The position numbers were made by a program, and so were the translations under genes. 64,000 bases of DNA. It comes from Limosilactobacillus oris. Its GTDB lineage: Bacteria > Bacillota > Bacilli > Lactobacillales > Lactobacillaceae. The stretch spans positions 682,001 to 746,000 of the forward strand of contig NZ_CP104398.1 in the NCBI RefSeq assembly GCF_025311495.1, given 5' to 3'. The notes beneath the pieces were generated by a model. It did not search any database and had not been told where the DNA came from. It saw only the letters and a program-made list of their open reading frames with translations. Position 1 is the first letter of the stretch. Every line of letters begins with the position of its first letter. Positions 36,408 through 44,717 of this stretch are shown here, piece after piece.

Positions 36408-36617
36408 CTAGTCATGCTTACGCAACAGCCATAATTCTAAATAGCACCATAAGATAATTAATAGGACACAGTAGGCTGTAGCAAGCCACGCAATTGCTTT
36501 TACTAGGAGCCAACCAGTCAGCGCCGTAATAATTTGAAAACAGATGGTCAAAACAATCCAGGCGACTAAACGGTGCTGGACTCGCTGCTGTTGTTGATAA
36601 ATTTTTTCTTTATCCAT
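36408..36617 (-). CDS. Small two-helix membrane protein, unknown
   Basis: A 69-residue product from ATG 36617, with two clear membrane segments (AWIVLTICFQIITALTGWLL and LATAYCVLLIILWCYLELW) after a polar Gln-rich start. I do not recognise the family. The nearest good Shine-Dalgarno (AAGGAGG) lies about 27 bases upstream, and the pgi terminator hairpin and its T-run fall between it and the ATG. The open frame extends upstream into pgi without a better start. It may be translated from read-through mRNA, or be a decayed gene. Confidence 0.5.
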   Translation of the reverse strand: MDKEKIYQQQQRVQHRLVAWIVLTICFQIITALTGWLLVKAIAWLATAYCVLLIILWCYLELWLLRKHD

Positions 36618-36646
36618 AAAAAAGAACTGGGGATTACTCTCCAGTT
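36618..36646 (-). terminator. pgi terminator
   Basis: On the minus strand a short stem, aactgg / ccagtt, with a 10-base loop is followed by CTTTTTT. Confidence 0.65.
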
Positions 36647-36657
36647 CCTCCTTAATC

Positions 36658-38016
36658 CTAGTTGTTCTTTTCCATTTCAGCGCGGAGCTGCTTGCCGACT
36701 TCTTCGTAACCCGGCTTGCCCAGCAGGCCAAACATGTTGGTCTTGTAGGCTTCCACCCCTGGTTGGTTGAATGGGTTGATCCCGTTCAGGTAACCGGAAA
36801 TCCCCATGGCCACCTCAAAGAAGTAGATCAGGTAGCCCAGCGTGTATTCATTTTCTTCTGGGATGTGAACGGTCATTACTGGTACGCCACCAGCCGTGTG
36901 GGCAGCCACTACAGCTTCGTAGGCCTTGGTGTTGGCGAAGTCCATCGTCTTCCCTTCCAGGTAGCCGAGGCCGTCAAGGTTATCTTCTTCGCTTGGGATC
37001 TCCACGTCGAAGTTTGGCTTGTCGAGCTTCACAACGGTTTCCATCAGGAAGCGGCGTCCTTCTTGGATGTATTGACCAAGTGAGTGGAGGTCAGTCGTGA
37101 AGTTAGCACTGGATGGGTAAATGCCCTTCTGGTCCTTCCCTTCGGATTCACCGGCCAGCTGCTTCCACCATTCGGCGAACATCCGCATGTTGGGCTCGTA
37201 GTTTTCCAGGAGTTCAGTCTCGTAGCCCTTCCGGTAGAGGATGTTCCGGTAGGCGGCGTACTGGTAAGCCTCGTTCTTGGACAGGTCTGGGTTAACGTAG
37301 TCCTGTTCCGCCTGGGCCGCACCAGCCATCAGTTGGTCAATGTCGGCACCAGAAGCGGCGATTGGCAGGAGGCCAACCGGGCAGAGGACGGAGTAACGGC
37401 CACCGACCCCATCAGGAATGACGAAGGATTCGTAACCGTTGGCGTCGGCCTCGGTCTTCAACGCCCCCTTGGCCTTGTCGGTCGTGGCGTAAATCCGCTT
37501 GTTAGCTTCTTCCAGACCGTACTTTTCAATCAGCTTCTTCTTGAAAATCCGGAAGGCAATGGACGGTTCGGTCGTCGTCCCGGACTTGGAAACGACATTG
37601 ACGGAGAAGTCCTTGTCACCAATCAGTTCCAGCAGGTCGTGAACGTAGGTCGAGCTGAGGGAGTTCCCGGCAAAGATGACCAGTGGGTACTTCCGGTCTT
37701 TGGCGTCCTGCGCCTGATAAAAAGTGTTGTGGAGGAAGTCGATTGCCATCTGAGCACCGAGGTAGGAGCCCCCGATTCCGATGACAACTAAGATGTCGGA
37801 GTCGGACTGGATCTTCTTGGCGGCTTGCTTGATCCGCTCAAATTCATCCTTATCGTACTCGCTTGGAAGGTGGAGCCAGTCGCGGTAGGCGGCCCCGGCA
37901 CCGGTCCCGTTGCGGAGTTCATCATCTGCGGCCTTGACCATTGCCTGCATCTCGCCGAGTTCGTTGTCATGAACAAATTGTTTCAAAGCACTGCTATCGA
38001 ATTTTACCTGTGTCAT
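36658..38016 (-). CDS. pgi: Glucose-6-phosphate isomerase
   Basis: A 452-residue enzyme interconverting glucose 6-phosphate and fructose 6-phosphate. [16 protein letters not shown] and [17 protein letters not shown] (phosphate-binding SIS motifs), and a late catalytic Lys/His region ([12 protein letters not shown]), are intact. The length is normal for Firmicutes Pgi. ATG 38016 follows GAAAGAAG. It has its own promoter and terminator. Confidence 0.98.
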   Translation of the reverse strand: MTQVKFDSSALKQFVHDNELGEMQAMVKAADDELRNGTGAGAAYRDWLHLPSEYDKDEFERIKQAAKKIQSDSDILVVIGIGGSYLGAQMAIDFLHNTFYQAQDAKDRKYPLVIFAGNSLSSTYVHDLLELIGDKDFSVNVVSKSGTTTEPSIAFRIFKKKLIEKYGLEEANKRIYATTDKAKGALKTEADANGYESFVIPDGVGGRYSVLCPVGLLPIAASGADIDQLMAGAAQAEQDYVNPDLSKNEAYQYAAYRNILYRKGYETELLENYEPNMRMFAEWWKQLAGESEGKDQKGIYPSSANFTTDLHSLGQYIQEGRRFLMETVVKLDKPNFDVEIPSEEDNLDGLGYLEGKTMDFANTKAYEAVVAAHTAGGVPVMTVHIPEENEYTLGYLIYFFEVAMGISGYLNGINPFNQPGVEAYKTNMFGLLGKPGYEEVGKQLRAEMEKNN

Positions 38017-38171
38017 TATAAGCGCTTCTTTCTAAAATAAATTATTTTACTTAATCATAATAGCGGATAATGTAGTCGGTTTCAATCGGAAAGGACAAAT
38101 CTGTTTAGTGCTCGTAGAAGCCCCTAAACACTGCCATAATAGTATTTAGAACAGTAAAGGAGTGAATTAAG

Positions 38172-38786
38172 ATGGAAGAAAATACCAAGAGAATGCTGGC
38201 GGGCAAGCCCTATTGCCCAGCCACTGCGGAGTTAGACGCGTTCGCCCAGTTCGCTCACCGCCTGTGCCGTGACTACACATTGACTACGGATGAAGATACC
38301 GTCGAACGAACAGCCATTATCGAAAAACTATTCCCCAACCATGGTGCTAGCACCTATATTCAGGGTCCCATGTTTGTCGACTATGGTCGGTTTACAACCC
38401 TTGGTGATAATTTCTACGCCAATGCCAATTTAACGCTTCTCGACACCTGTCCCGTCACCATTGGCGATAACGTCATGTGCGGCCCGAACGTCTCCATTAT
38501 TACCGCCATGCACCCGCTCCGTTACCAGCAGCGTAACCCACGCCAGCTTCCAGACGGCCGCTTTGCTGACTACGAGTACGGCAAACCCGTTACGATTGGC
38601 AGCAATTGCTGGCTAGCCGCCAACGTCACAATCTGCCCAGGGGTCACGATTGGCGACGGCTGTGTCATCGGCGCAGGCGCCGTCGTTACACAAGATATGC
38701 CGGCCAACTCGCTGGCACTCGGTGTTCCTGCCAAGGCAGTCCGTCAAATCACTGAAGACGATAACCTAGACAGTCTCCCATATTAG
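38172..38786 (+). CDS. Maltose/galactoside O-acetyltransferase-like
   Basis: A 204-residue left-handed beta-helix acetyltransferase. The N-terminus MLAGKPYCPATAEL is the maltose acetyltransferase cap. Hexapeptide repeats follow, with the catalytic His in ITAMHPLR and the usual GKPVTIGSNCWLAANVTICPG and GAGAVVTQDMPANSLALGVPAK ending. It uses acetyl-CoA to acetylate sugars, perhaps for detoxification. ATG follows AAAGGAG. It stands alone with its own terminator. The true substrate is unknown. Confidence 0.9.
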   Translation: MEENTKRMLAGKPYCPATAELDAFAQFAHRLCRDYTLTTDEDTVERTAIIEKLFPNHGASTYIQGPMFVDYGRFTTLGDNFYANANLTLLDTCPVTIGDNVMCGPNVSIITAMHPLRYQQRNPRQLPDGRFADYEYGKPVTIGSNCWLAANVTICPGVTIGDGCVIGAGAVVTQDMPANSLALGVPAKAVRQITEDDNLDSLPY

Positions 38787-38850
38787 AGCGTCTCACCGCC
38801 ACTGATGTGCACAGCTAGCGCGTTCTAGTATTATCACCTTTAAAACAGCT

Positions 38851-38884
38851 AAGAGGCTAAGTTAATGCTCAGCCTCGTTTTTTA
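38851..38884 (+). terminator. Terminator after acetyltransferase
   Basis: Stem gaggct / agcctc with a 12-base loop, followed by GTTTTTTATTT. It can also pair for the convergent transporter. Confidence 0.75.
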
Positions 38885-38910
38885 TTTCTATTTATTTCCC
38901 GGGAAATTAT

Positions 38911-39801
38911 TTAGTGGGCAAATGCCGTCAAGATACTCCCAGCGACAATTAAGATAATTCCGGCAATTGTAAAGGCCATTTCACGGCTGGTCTTGTGTTC
39001 ATGTAATACTAATACTCCCCCTATAGTGGCGATTACCACGTTCATTTGGGTAAAGACAAAGGCCACGTTGACCCCGAGCGCCCGGCCAGCAAAGATATAG
39101 GCTAGGGCAGCGATACCCCAGGAAAGGCCCCCGAAGATATTCAAGTACTGTTCCTTTTGCTTGAAGGCCTTCGCATTGCCAGAAACAAAGGTGTAAATCA
39201 CAGCACCAATCAAAATCCCAATCATTTCTGGCAGAAAGATTCCCAACGACTTTTCGTCTTTAAGCCACGGAATCTTTGGAAAGGCGGAGTAAACCCAGTA
39301 ACCAAAGGTTGTGCACAGCAGGAAGAAGAAGTTCTTAACCGTTACCCGCTTACCAGAGCTTTCGTCGGTCACGGAGGTCATCAGGGCACCAATGATTACG
39401 ACAAGCAAAGCACCAAAACCAATCAGGCGGGCCATCGTAGAATGCCACTCACCAAAGATGATGACCCCAATCAGGGAATTCCCAATCAGTTGGAACACAG
39501 TCGATAGCGGGATAGTATTAGAAACGCCCATCCGTTTGAAGGACACGAACTGACCAATCTGACCAGTCGACCAGAGCGCCCCACAAATAACGGAAATCCA
39601 GAAGCCGCGGGCACTAACAACTACGGCACCAGGGTTACCCGATAGCTGTGCAGTCAGAAAAGCAATTAAACCAATGATTGTGGCCCCGGCACCAATTCCA
39701 AAGGTCTGGTTAATCGTCGAGCCACCAACTTTACCGGTAATCAGGGGCATAATCCCCCAACCGACAGCCGGCACCAATGCAAGTAGATAAGTTAACACCA
39801 T
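38911..39801 (-). CDS. GRP-family sugar uptake protein (GlcU/RbsU-like)
   Basis: A 296-residue, ten-helix drug/metabolite-superfamily transporter. PAVGWGIMPLITGKVGG at the start, ALWSTGQIGQFVSFKRMGVSNTIPLSTVFQL in the middle and the VLHEHKTSREM loop are typical of glucose/ribose uptake proteins GlcU and RbsU. Proton-coupled glucose uptake is likely, ribose possible. ATG follows ATAGGAG. A cre-like site tggaaacgcttgca lies upstream. No ribose genes are nearby. Confidence 0.88.
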   Translation of the reverse strand: MVLTYLLALVPAVGWGIMPLITGKVGGSTINQTFGIGAGATIIGLIAFLTAQLSGNPGAVVVSARGFWISVICGALWSTGQIGQFVSFKRMGVSNTIPLSTVFQLIGNSLIGVIIFGEWHSTMARLIGFGALLVVIIGALMTSVTDESSGKRVTVKNFFFLLCTTFGYWVYSAFPKIPWLKDEKSLGIFLPEMIGILIGAVIYTFVSGNAKAFKQKEQYLNIFGGLSWGIAALAYIFAGRALGVNVAFVFTQMNVVIATIGGVLVLHEHKTSREMAFTIAGIILIVAGSILTAFAH

Positions 39802-39849
39802 AACAATTCTCTCCTATCAATCAATCTACAAGATGATAATCTATCACAC

Positions 39850-39863
39850 TGGAAACGCTTGCA
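39850..39863. promoter_or_regulatory. cre-like site upstream of GRP sugar transporter
   Basis: tggaaacgcttgca differs from the CcpA consensus at two positions and lies 50 bases before the start codon. Confidence 0.6.
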
Positions 39864-39955
39864 CAAGTCCGGAAATTTCGGTCTACCGGTTAAAGTGCTG
39901 GTACTAATAGCAAGTAAAGCCTTTTATAAAAAATTGGTCTTATTGGAGCACACCT

Positions 39956-41455
39956 TTAATTTTCATCTTTCGCCTGCTGATTGCGCAGGGCGGTTTGACT
40001 ATCGGGGAAGAAAACTGTAAAGGTGCTCCCCTTGCCCAATTCACTCTTTACCGTGATTTTACCGCTATGGAGCTGGACCAACTGGTGAACGATTGCCAGG
40101 CCCAGCCCGGACTCCCCGTATTTGGTATTCATCCGTGACTTGTCGGCCTTATAGTAGCGTTCCCAGATGTTGTCCTGCTGGTCAGCCGTCATCCCGATAC
40201 CGTTATCCTGAACGACAAACTGCGTCCCGTGTCCTCGCTGTTGACCGCTAATCTTAATCACACCATTTTCCGTGAACTGAATTGCGTTTTGGATAATATT
40301 AAACATAATTTGCACGAAGCGGTCGTAATCGGCATACACCAAGAGACCGTCTGGCACTGACAATTCCAGTTGGTCGCCTTGCGCACGGGCCTTCTTTCCT
40401 AACTGCTCCTTGAGGTTTTGGAGAACCGCAGATGCGTCAAACAGCTTTCGTTCCATCGAAATTTGGTTTGTCCGAATCTTTTCGTAATTCAAATTGTCGT
40501 TGACCAGGCGGATCAACCGCTTGGTCTCATTCTGCATCAATTCGATGCTATGCTGCTTATCTTCTTCTGGAATCACGTCATATTGAAGCCCCTCGAGGAT
40601 TCCGTTAATCGTCGTCAACGGAGTCCGCATTTCATGAGCGGCATTGGCCATAAACTGACGCCGCCGCTCCTCCTGGGAGTGGATTTCTTCGTGCGAACTC
40701 TGCAGCGAGGCCGTCATCTGGTTAAAGCTCCGCCCCAAGTCCCCAATTTCATCATTACCCAAAATCCGCAGACGGACATCGTAATTGCCTTTAGCAACCT
40801 GGTGGGTCAGCTCACGCAGCCGTTTGATCCGAACGGTAATTGACCGGGAAAAGAAGTAGCTGACCAGCAACGTCATCAAGCCGGCGAAGAGGAGCGCCAC
40901 TAACAAGTTCAGCTTGATCTGGTGCATATTCCGTTCAATCGGTGACACAAAGGTCGCAATCGCTACTACGGCTACTAGCTTGTTCTTGTTACGGTAAGGG
41001 CGGATAATTTCGGTCATCCGGGGCATATTAGTCGCCGCAACCTGCTTGGAAAGCCGGGGAGTAGTCATCTTAACGTAGATAGTCTCCCCCTTTTCCAGCT
41101 TTGCCCACTTAGCAGCCGTAATGGTTGGGGTAAAGCCGTTGCTGGCAAAGAGTTGTTCCTGGTCCCGTCCATAGATGGCAAAATGAACGTCCTGATGGCT
41201 CAGCAAGCGAGCATCCGAATGCAGGGCAGGAGTTACAAAACCGGCAAAGGAGTGGTCAACCGGGTCGTAACGAATTGAATCCTCGACCAAACTATCGGCA
41301 TCCTGCCGGAGCTGCCGCCAGGTATCCTGGTACATCGACTGGTTAGTCACCTTAATAAAGGAAATACTTAAAATCACCATCAAAATCACGATGATGGTGA
41401 AAAAGCTGAGCATCAGCCGGTACATTAACTTCATTTTAGTCAGCTTCGTCATCAA
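39956..41455 (-). CDS. Sensor histidine kinase
   Basis: A 499-residue membrane kinase. Helix 1 is at about 12-34, an extracellular sensing domain runs to about 180, helix 2 to about 203, then HAMP (SITVRIKRLRELTHQVAKGNYD), the H-box AAHEMRTPLTT, N-box NIIQNAIQFTENG and G-boxes DNGIGMT and GESGLGLAI. It phosphorylates the response regulator encoded just before it; the genes overlap by 20 bases, so translation is coupled and no Shine-Dalgarno is needed. The signal is unknown. Confidence 0.93.
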   Translation of the reverse strand: MMTKLTKMKLMYRLMLSFFTIIVILMVILSISFIKVTNQSMYQDTWRQLRQDADSLVEDSIRYDPVDHSFAGFVTPALHSDARLLSHQDVHFAIYGRDQEQLFASNGFTPTITAAKWAKLEKGETIYVKMTTPRLSKQVAATNMPRMTEIIRPYRNKNKLVAVVAIATFVSPIERNMHQIKLNLLVALLFAGLMTLLVSYFFSRSITVRIKRLRELTHQVAKGNYDVRLRILGNDEIGDLGRSFNQMTASLQSSHEEIHSQEERRRQFMANAAHEMRTPLTTINGILEGLQYDVIPEEDKQHSIELMQNETKRLIRLVNDNLNYEKIRTNQISMERKLFDASAVLQNLKEQLGKKARAQGDQLELSVPDGLLVYADYDRFVQIMFNIIQNAIQFTENGVIKISGQQRGHGTQFVVQDNGIGMTADQQDNIWERYYKADKSRMNTKYGESGLGLAIVHQLVQLHSGKITVKSELGKGSTFTVFFPDSQTALRNQQAKDEN

Positions 41456-42152
41456 ACTTATAGCCTACTCCCCATACCGTCTTAATTACCTGTGGTCCCA
41501 AGTCTTCCAGCTTCTGCCGGAGCTTCTTGATATGGGCATCGACAGTCCGTTCATCCCCATAGTATTCATAGTCCCAGACAAGCTGGAGGAGCTGCTCCCG
41601 GGTAAACACCTGCCGTGGCTTGGAAGCCAGCGTCTTGAGAAGGTCGAATTCCTTTGGTGTCAGGTCATCGATTTGCTGGTCGTAGAGAAAGACTTCCCGG
41701 GTCTTAGTGTTCATCCGGAAGTTCTTGGTTTTAACATCAAAATCACGGTCAGCAGCCCCCGGCTGTTCTGCCGGCTGCTTGGCAAGCTGGCTCCGGCGAT
41801 AGAGTGCCTTAATGCGGGCAATCAGTGTAATCGCGCTAAAGGGCTTGGTAACGTAGTCATCAGCGCCGATTTCCAGGCCAAGCACCTGGTCACTCTCGGT
41901 ATCCCGGGCGGTCAGCATGATCAGCGGTACCGTCGGCGAAACCCGCCGAATATCCGCAGCCACCTGCATCCCATCCTTCTTGGGTAAATTAAGGTCCAGC
42001 AAGATGACATCCCACTTGTCCGGGGCAGCGTTAAACTTTTCCTCCGCTTCCACCCCGTCATAGGCAAACTCATACTGCCAATTTTGCTTTTTTAAGAACA
42101 TTGCCATCATTTCACAGACGGAATGGTTGTCTTCAATCATCAGGATATTCAC
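41436..42152 (-). CDS. OmpR-family response regulator
   Basis: A 238-residue regulator with a receiver domain (acidic pocket near IEDN, phospho-Asp in VILLDLNLPKKDG, Lys in YVTKPFSAI) and a C-terminal winged helix (LTPKEFDLLKTLASKPRQVFTREQLL, WDYEYYGDERTVDAHIKKLR). Start GTG 42152 has AAAGGAGG 6 bases upstream. It lies 18 bases after the ECF S component, so it could be read in one transcript with the vitamin genes. Confidence 0.95.
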   Translation of the reverse strand: MNILMIEDNHSVCEMMAMFLKKQNWQYEFAYDGVEAEEKFNAAPDKWDVILLDLNLPKKDGMQVAADIRRVSPTVPLIMLTARDTESDQVLGLEIGADDYVTKPFSAITLIARIKALYRRSQLAKQPAEQPGAADRDFDVKTKNFRMNTKTREVFLYDQQIDDLTPKEFDLLKTLASKPRQVFTREQLLQLVWDYEYYGDERTVDAHIKKLRQKLEDLGPQVIKTVWGVGYKFDDEAD

Positions 42153-42170
42153 AATGATCCTCCTTTAACT

Positions 42171-42674
42171 CTATTTAAGTGAAATATTCAGGCGCCGCCG
42201 CAGGGGTTTAGCAAACAGGAGCGCAATCAATGCCCCAATCAGCCCCTGGATGGTATTAGGGATAACCCCCAGTGTCCCGGTCGCCCAATTGTACAGGAAC
42301 GAGTCGGCAAAGAAGTAGCAGACCACCATCACAATAATTCCAACTGCAAGGCCCAGGAAGCGGCCCCAACACCCTGGCAGCCAACGCATTATCAGGCCGG
42401 TCAGCAAGCCCTCTAGTCCGTGGGCAATAAACGAAAACGGAGCATACTGGGCAAAGCCGGAAATCAGGTCTAAGAAGAGGCCGGCAAAGCCCCCAATCGT
42501 ACCTCCATACCAGGGACCGAGCAGCATGGCCCCAATAAAAATGGCGGCATCACAAAGGTTCACGTTCCCCCGCGTCCACGGTAACGGAATTAAAAAGAGG
42601 CGGCCGAAGACGATTGCCAGCGCCAAGAGCATTGCTGCCAAAGTCATTTTTTTAGTTTGTACTTGTTTTTGCAT
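42171..42674 (-). CDS. ECF transporter S component, probably for vitamin B6
   Basis: A 167-residue membrane protein with six helices. LAAMLLALAIVFGRLFLIPLPWTRGNVNLCDAAIFIGAMLLGPWYGGTIGGFAG is the ECF S-component pattern (substrate-binding partner of the EcfAAT module). ATG follows GAGGGAG. It starts 2 bases after the pyridoxine-kinase-like gene, and that pairing suggests uptake of pyridoxine or pyridoxal (PdxU-like). The substrate is inferred from the neighbour alone. Confidence 0.85.
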   Translation of the reverse strand: MQKQVQTKKMTLAAMLLALAIVFGRLFLIPLPWTRGNVNLCDAAIFIGAMLLGPWYGGTIGGFAGLFLDLISGFAQYAPFSFIAHGLEGLLTGLIMRWLPGCWGRFLGLAVGIIVMVVCYFFADSFLYNWATGTLGVIPNTIQGLIGALIALLFAKPLRRRLNISLK

Positions 42675-42676
42675 TG

Positions 42677-43441
42677 CTATTTCTCCCTCGTTAAATAAGT
42701 CACTAACTTCTTGAGCTGCATTCCCAGCAGACGCTCTCCCATGGGTACGGCCGCGGTCTCCTTGACTGCGACGGCGAGGGCCTGGGTAGCCTGGTCAACG
42801 GCAGTGTGCAACCTACTGCCCCGCGTTAAGTAGCCGTAAAGGAGTGCCGCAAAGCAGTCACCGGTTCCGTAAAAATGTCCCGGGAAATAATCGGCCCCAC
42901 TAAAAAGCAGCTGGTCACCGTGGACCAGCCAGGAGCCGATTTGGCCATCCTGGTGGATCCCGGTAACGACCAGCTGACCGGTAATGCCGGCCTGGTGGAG
43001 CAGTTTCGCCATGTGCAGGCATTCTTCCGGGTTGGGCTCACTGATACTTTGCCCGGTCATCAAGCACAGTTCGGTCCAATTAGGGGTCAGCACGGTCGCA
43101 TCCCGGCACAGGTCACAGAGGGCCGCGGGGTACGTAGCCGGCAAGCCCGGATAAAGGCGGCCTTGGTCCGCCATCACCGGGTCGACCACAAGCTGGTTGG
43201 GGACCAAATCGTGGATGATCTGGCGGACAGTGTGAACTTCCTGGGCGCTACCGAGGTAACCAACCAGGGCCCCCTGGAAGGGTAACTGAAGCTGGGACCA
43301 ATGCTGGGCAGTCGCCTGTTGCCAGTTGGTCGTGTCCAAGGCGACTGGGGTGGCAAAGCCCTCAGTCTGGGTGGACAGGACCGTAGCGGGCAGGAGAGCG
43401 GTCGTAATCCCCATTGCTTGAAGAATTGTCGTTGCGGCCAC
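42677..43441 (-). CDS. Pyridoxine/pyridoxal kinase-like, with no normal start codon
   Basis: A ribokinase-family kinase that phosphorylates vitamin B6. VLTPNWTELCLMTG and the anion-hole motif FYGTGDCFAALLYG (catalytic Asp) are intact. The coordinates use GTG 43441, the only common start in frame. Homologues extend further, and the frame stays open to 43517 with a good N-terminus (ASIIIEDFSALGQISLVAATT), but contains no ATG, GTG or TTG there. AAGGGGG lies correctly spaced before a GTC GTC pair (43499-43504). The start codon may therefore be lost or non-standard. A transposase remnant lies just upstream. Confidence 0.8.
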   Translation of the reverse strand: MAATTILQAMGITTALLPATVLSTQTEGFATPVALDTTNWQQATAQHWSQLQLPFQGALVGYLGSAQEVHTVRQIIHDLVPNQLVVDPVMADQGRLYPGLPATYPAALCDLCRDATVLTPNWTELCLMTGQSISEPNPEECLHMAKLLHQAGITGQLVVTGIHQDGQIGSWLVHGDQLLFSGADYFPGHFYGTGDCFAALLYGYLTRGSRLHTAVDQATQALAVAVKETAAVPMGERLLGMQLKKLVTYLTREK

Positions 43442-43745
43442 TAGTGAAATCTGACCGAGCGCTGAAAAATCCTCAATGATAATACTTGCTTTAGTTTCGA
43501 CGACGTCCCGCCCCCTTAGTTAATCTTCCATCATTATATACTTCTCCCGTGAAAATTTGAAAGGAGATTAGACAATTTGCCCCTTGAACAGCGGTAGCAA
43601 AAAACAAGCCAGCCGTACCGCCACTAGCAGGAAAGGAAAATTGCCCGTGGATTGGTCCCAAGGGCTTCGCAACCAACTTCGGGAGAAAAATAAAAAGCTG
43701 ATTGTCAACGTTTAACACCATTGACAATCAGCAAAATCCTTAAAA

Positions 43746-43758
43746 ATGGAGATGACGG
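43746..43758 (+). other. Short direct repeat of the ssrA 3' end (possible att remnant)
   Basis: atggagatgacgg is repeated in the same direction at 47569-47581, where it is the tmRNA acceptor end. It is followed by aaccc in both places, with 6 more bases between at ssrA. It lies at the left edge of the transposase remnant. This may be chance. Confidence 0.35.
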
Positions 43759-43762
43759 AACC

Positions 43763-44539
43763 CAAAGTAAGATGAGTATGATCTTAATGAATCCACAGAA
43801 CCACCGCACTATTGATATCATTCAGTCTCGTAATTCGCGTTTTATGCGTAATTATTTTCTTTCTCACTACTCTAAAAAGACGCAGCGGTCGGTTAAGATT
43901 GTCGTTGTTGATCTGTTTGAACCTTATCGTAACTTAATTCATGACTTATTTCCCAAGGCAATAATCATCGCTGATCATTTTCACGTCGTTGCACAAGCTT
44001 ACCGGGCCCTTCAAAGTGTCCGGATCAAAGTAATGAAAGCATATGGTCCCAGTACTCATGAATGCCGAGTCCTGAAACATTACTGGAAGCTATTAATGGT
44101 TAAGAGAGACCAACTTGATTACCTACACTACTATTCACGACGTAACTTTCACTATTCCTGGTTATCCAATCAAGAAGTCGTCGAACGACTGCTTGCTTTT
44201 TCCCCAGACCTGGAAGCTGCTTACGAATACTATCAAGACCTAATAGCCTCAATTAGTCACCATAGTTAGGCCTTATTAGATCAGTTAATTAAGCAAACTA
44301 ATTTACCAAGGGCTATGAAACGAGTTAAGCGAACCCTCGCTAAGCACCGACAAGAGATTATTACCAGCTTTCACACCCGACTAACCAACGGGCCAATCGA
44401 AGGCACCAATAATAAAATTAAAGTAATCAAACAGACCGCATATGGCTATCGCAACTTCTTCCATTTCCGGATTAGGATTCTCGTTTCGTTGAAGACTTCT
44501 AATCTCATGATTCGGGAATTATCAAAAAAAGAAAACTAG
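43763..44539 (+). pseudogene. ISL3-type transposase remnant, 5'-truncated with in-frame stop
   Basis: The C-terminal half of an ISL3-family DDE transposase: SKMSMILMN, VVVDLFEPYRNLIHDLFPKA, IADHFHVVAQAYR and, after the stop, NGPIEGTNNKIKVIKQTAYGYRNF. The N-terminal zinc-finger, HTH and first Asp region are missing. A TAG at 44267-44269 breaks the frame; the reading frame is the same on both sides, so it is a single nonsense change. Left and right inverted repeats were not found with confidence. It is not functional. Confidence 0.88.
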
Positions 44540-44619
44540 ACCAATAGCTAAAGTTGCTTAGTCTAGTTCTCTATATTCTCTTCATCCTTACCGATTAACA
44601 AAGAGTCTAATTTACCAAC

Positions 44620-44660
44620 AAAAAAAGGACTGCTTACAATAAATACTAAGTAGTCCTTTT
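44620..44660 (-). terminator. Adhesin terminator
   Basis: Stem aaaggactgctta / taagtagtccttt, one G-U pair, followed on the minus strand by TTTTTTT. Confidence 0.85.
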
Positions 44661-44717
44661 CATAGTTTAGACGAATCGAATACAGCACTTAAATATTGGG
44701 AAAGAAAATTATGTTAT

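Noticed and set aside
36658-36731. Longer 107-residue form of the small membrane ORF
   Set aside because: The extra N-terminus would lie within the end of pgi and is highly basic without any start signal.
37084-37791. 235-residue plus-strand ORF inside pgi
   Set aside because: Opposite-strand shadow of a core gene; composition is typical of an antisense frame and there is no Shine-Dalgarno.
43491-43727. 78-residue minus ORF upstream of the pyridoxine-kinase-like gene
   Set aside because: It is in a different frame from the kinase, shows no family motif, and crosses the transposase junction; it is probably chance.
44540-44620. Right inverted repeat of the insertion element
   Set aside because: There are short palindromes near ctagac / gtctag, but no matching left end was found, so no element boundary can be set.
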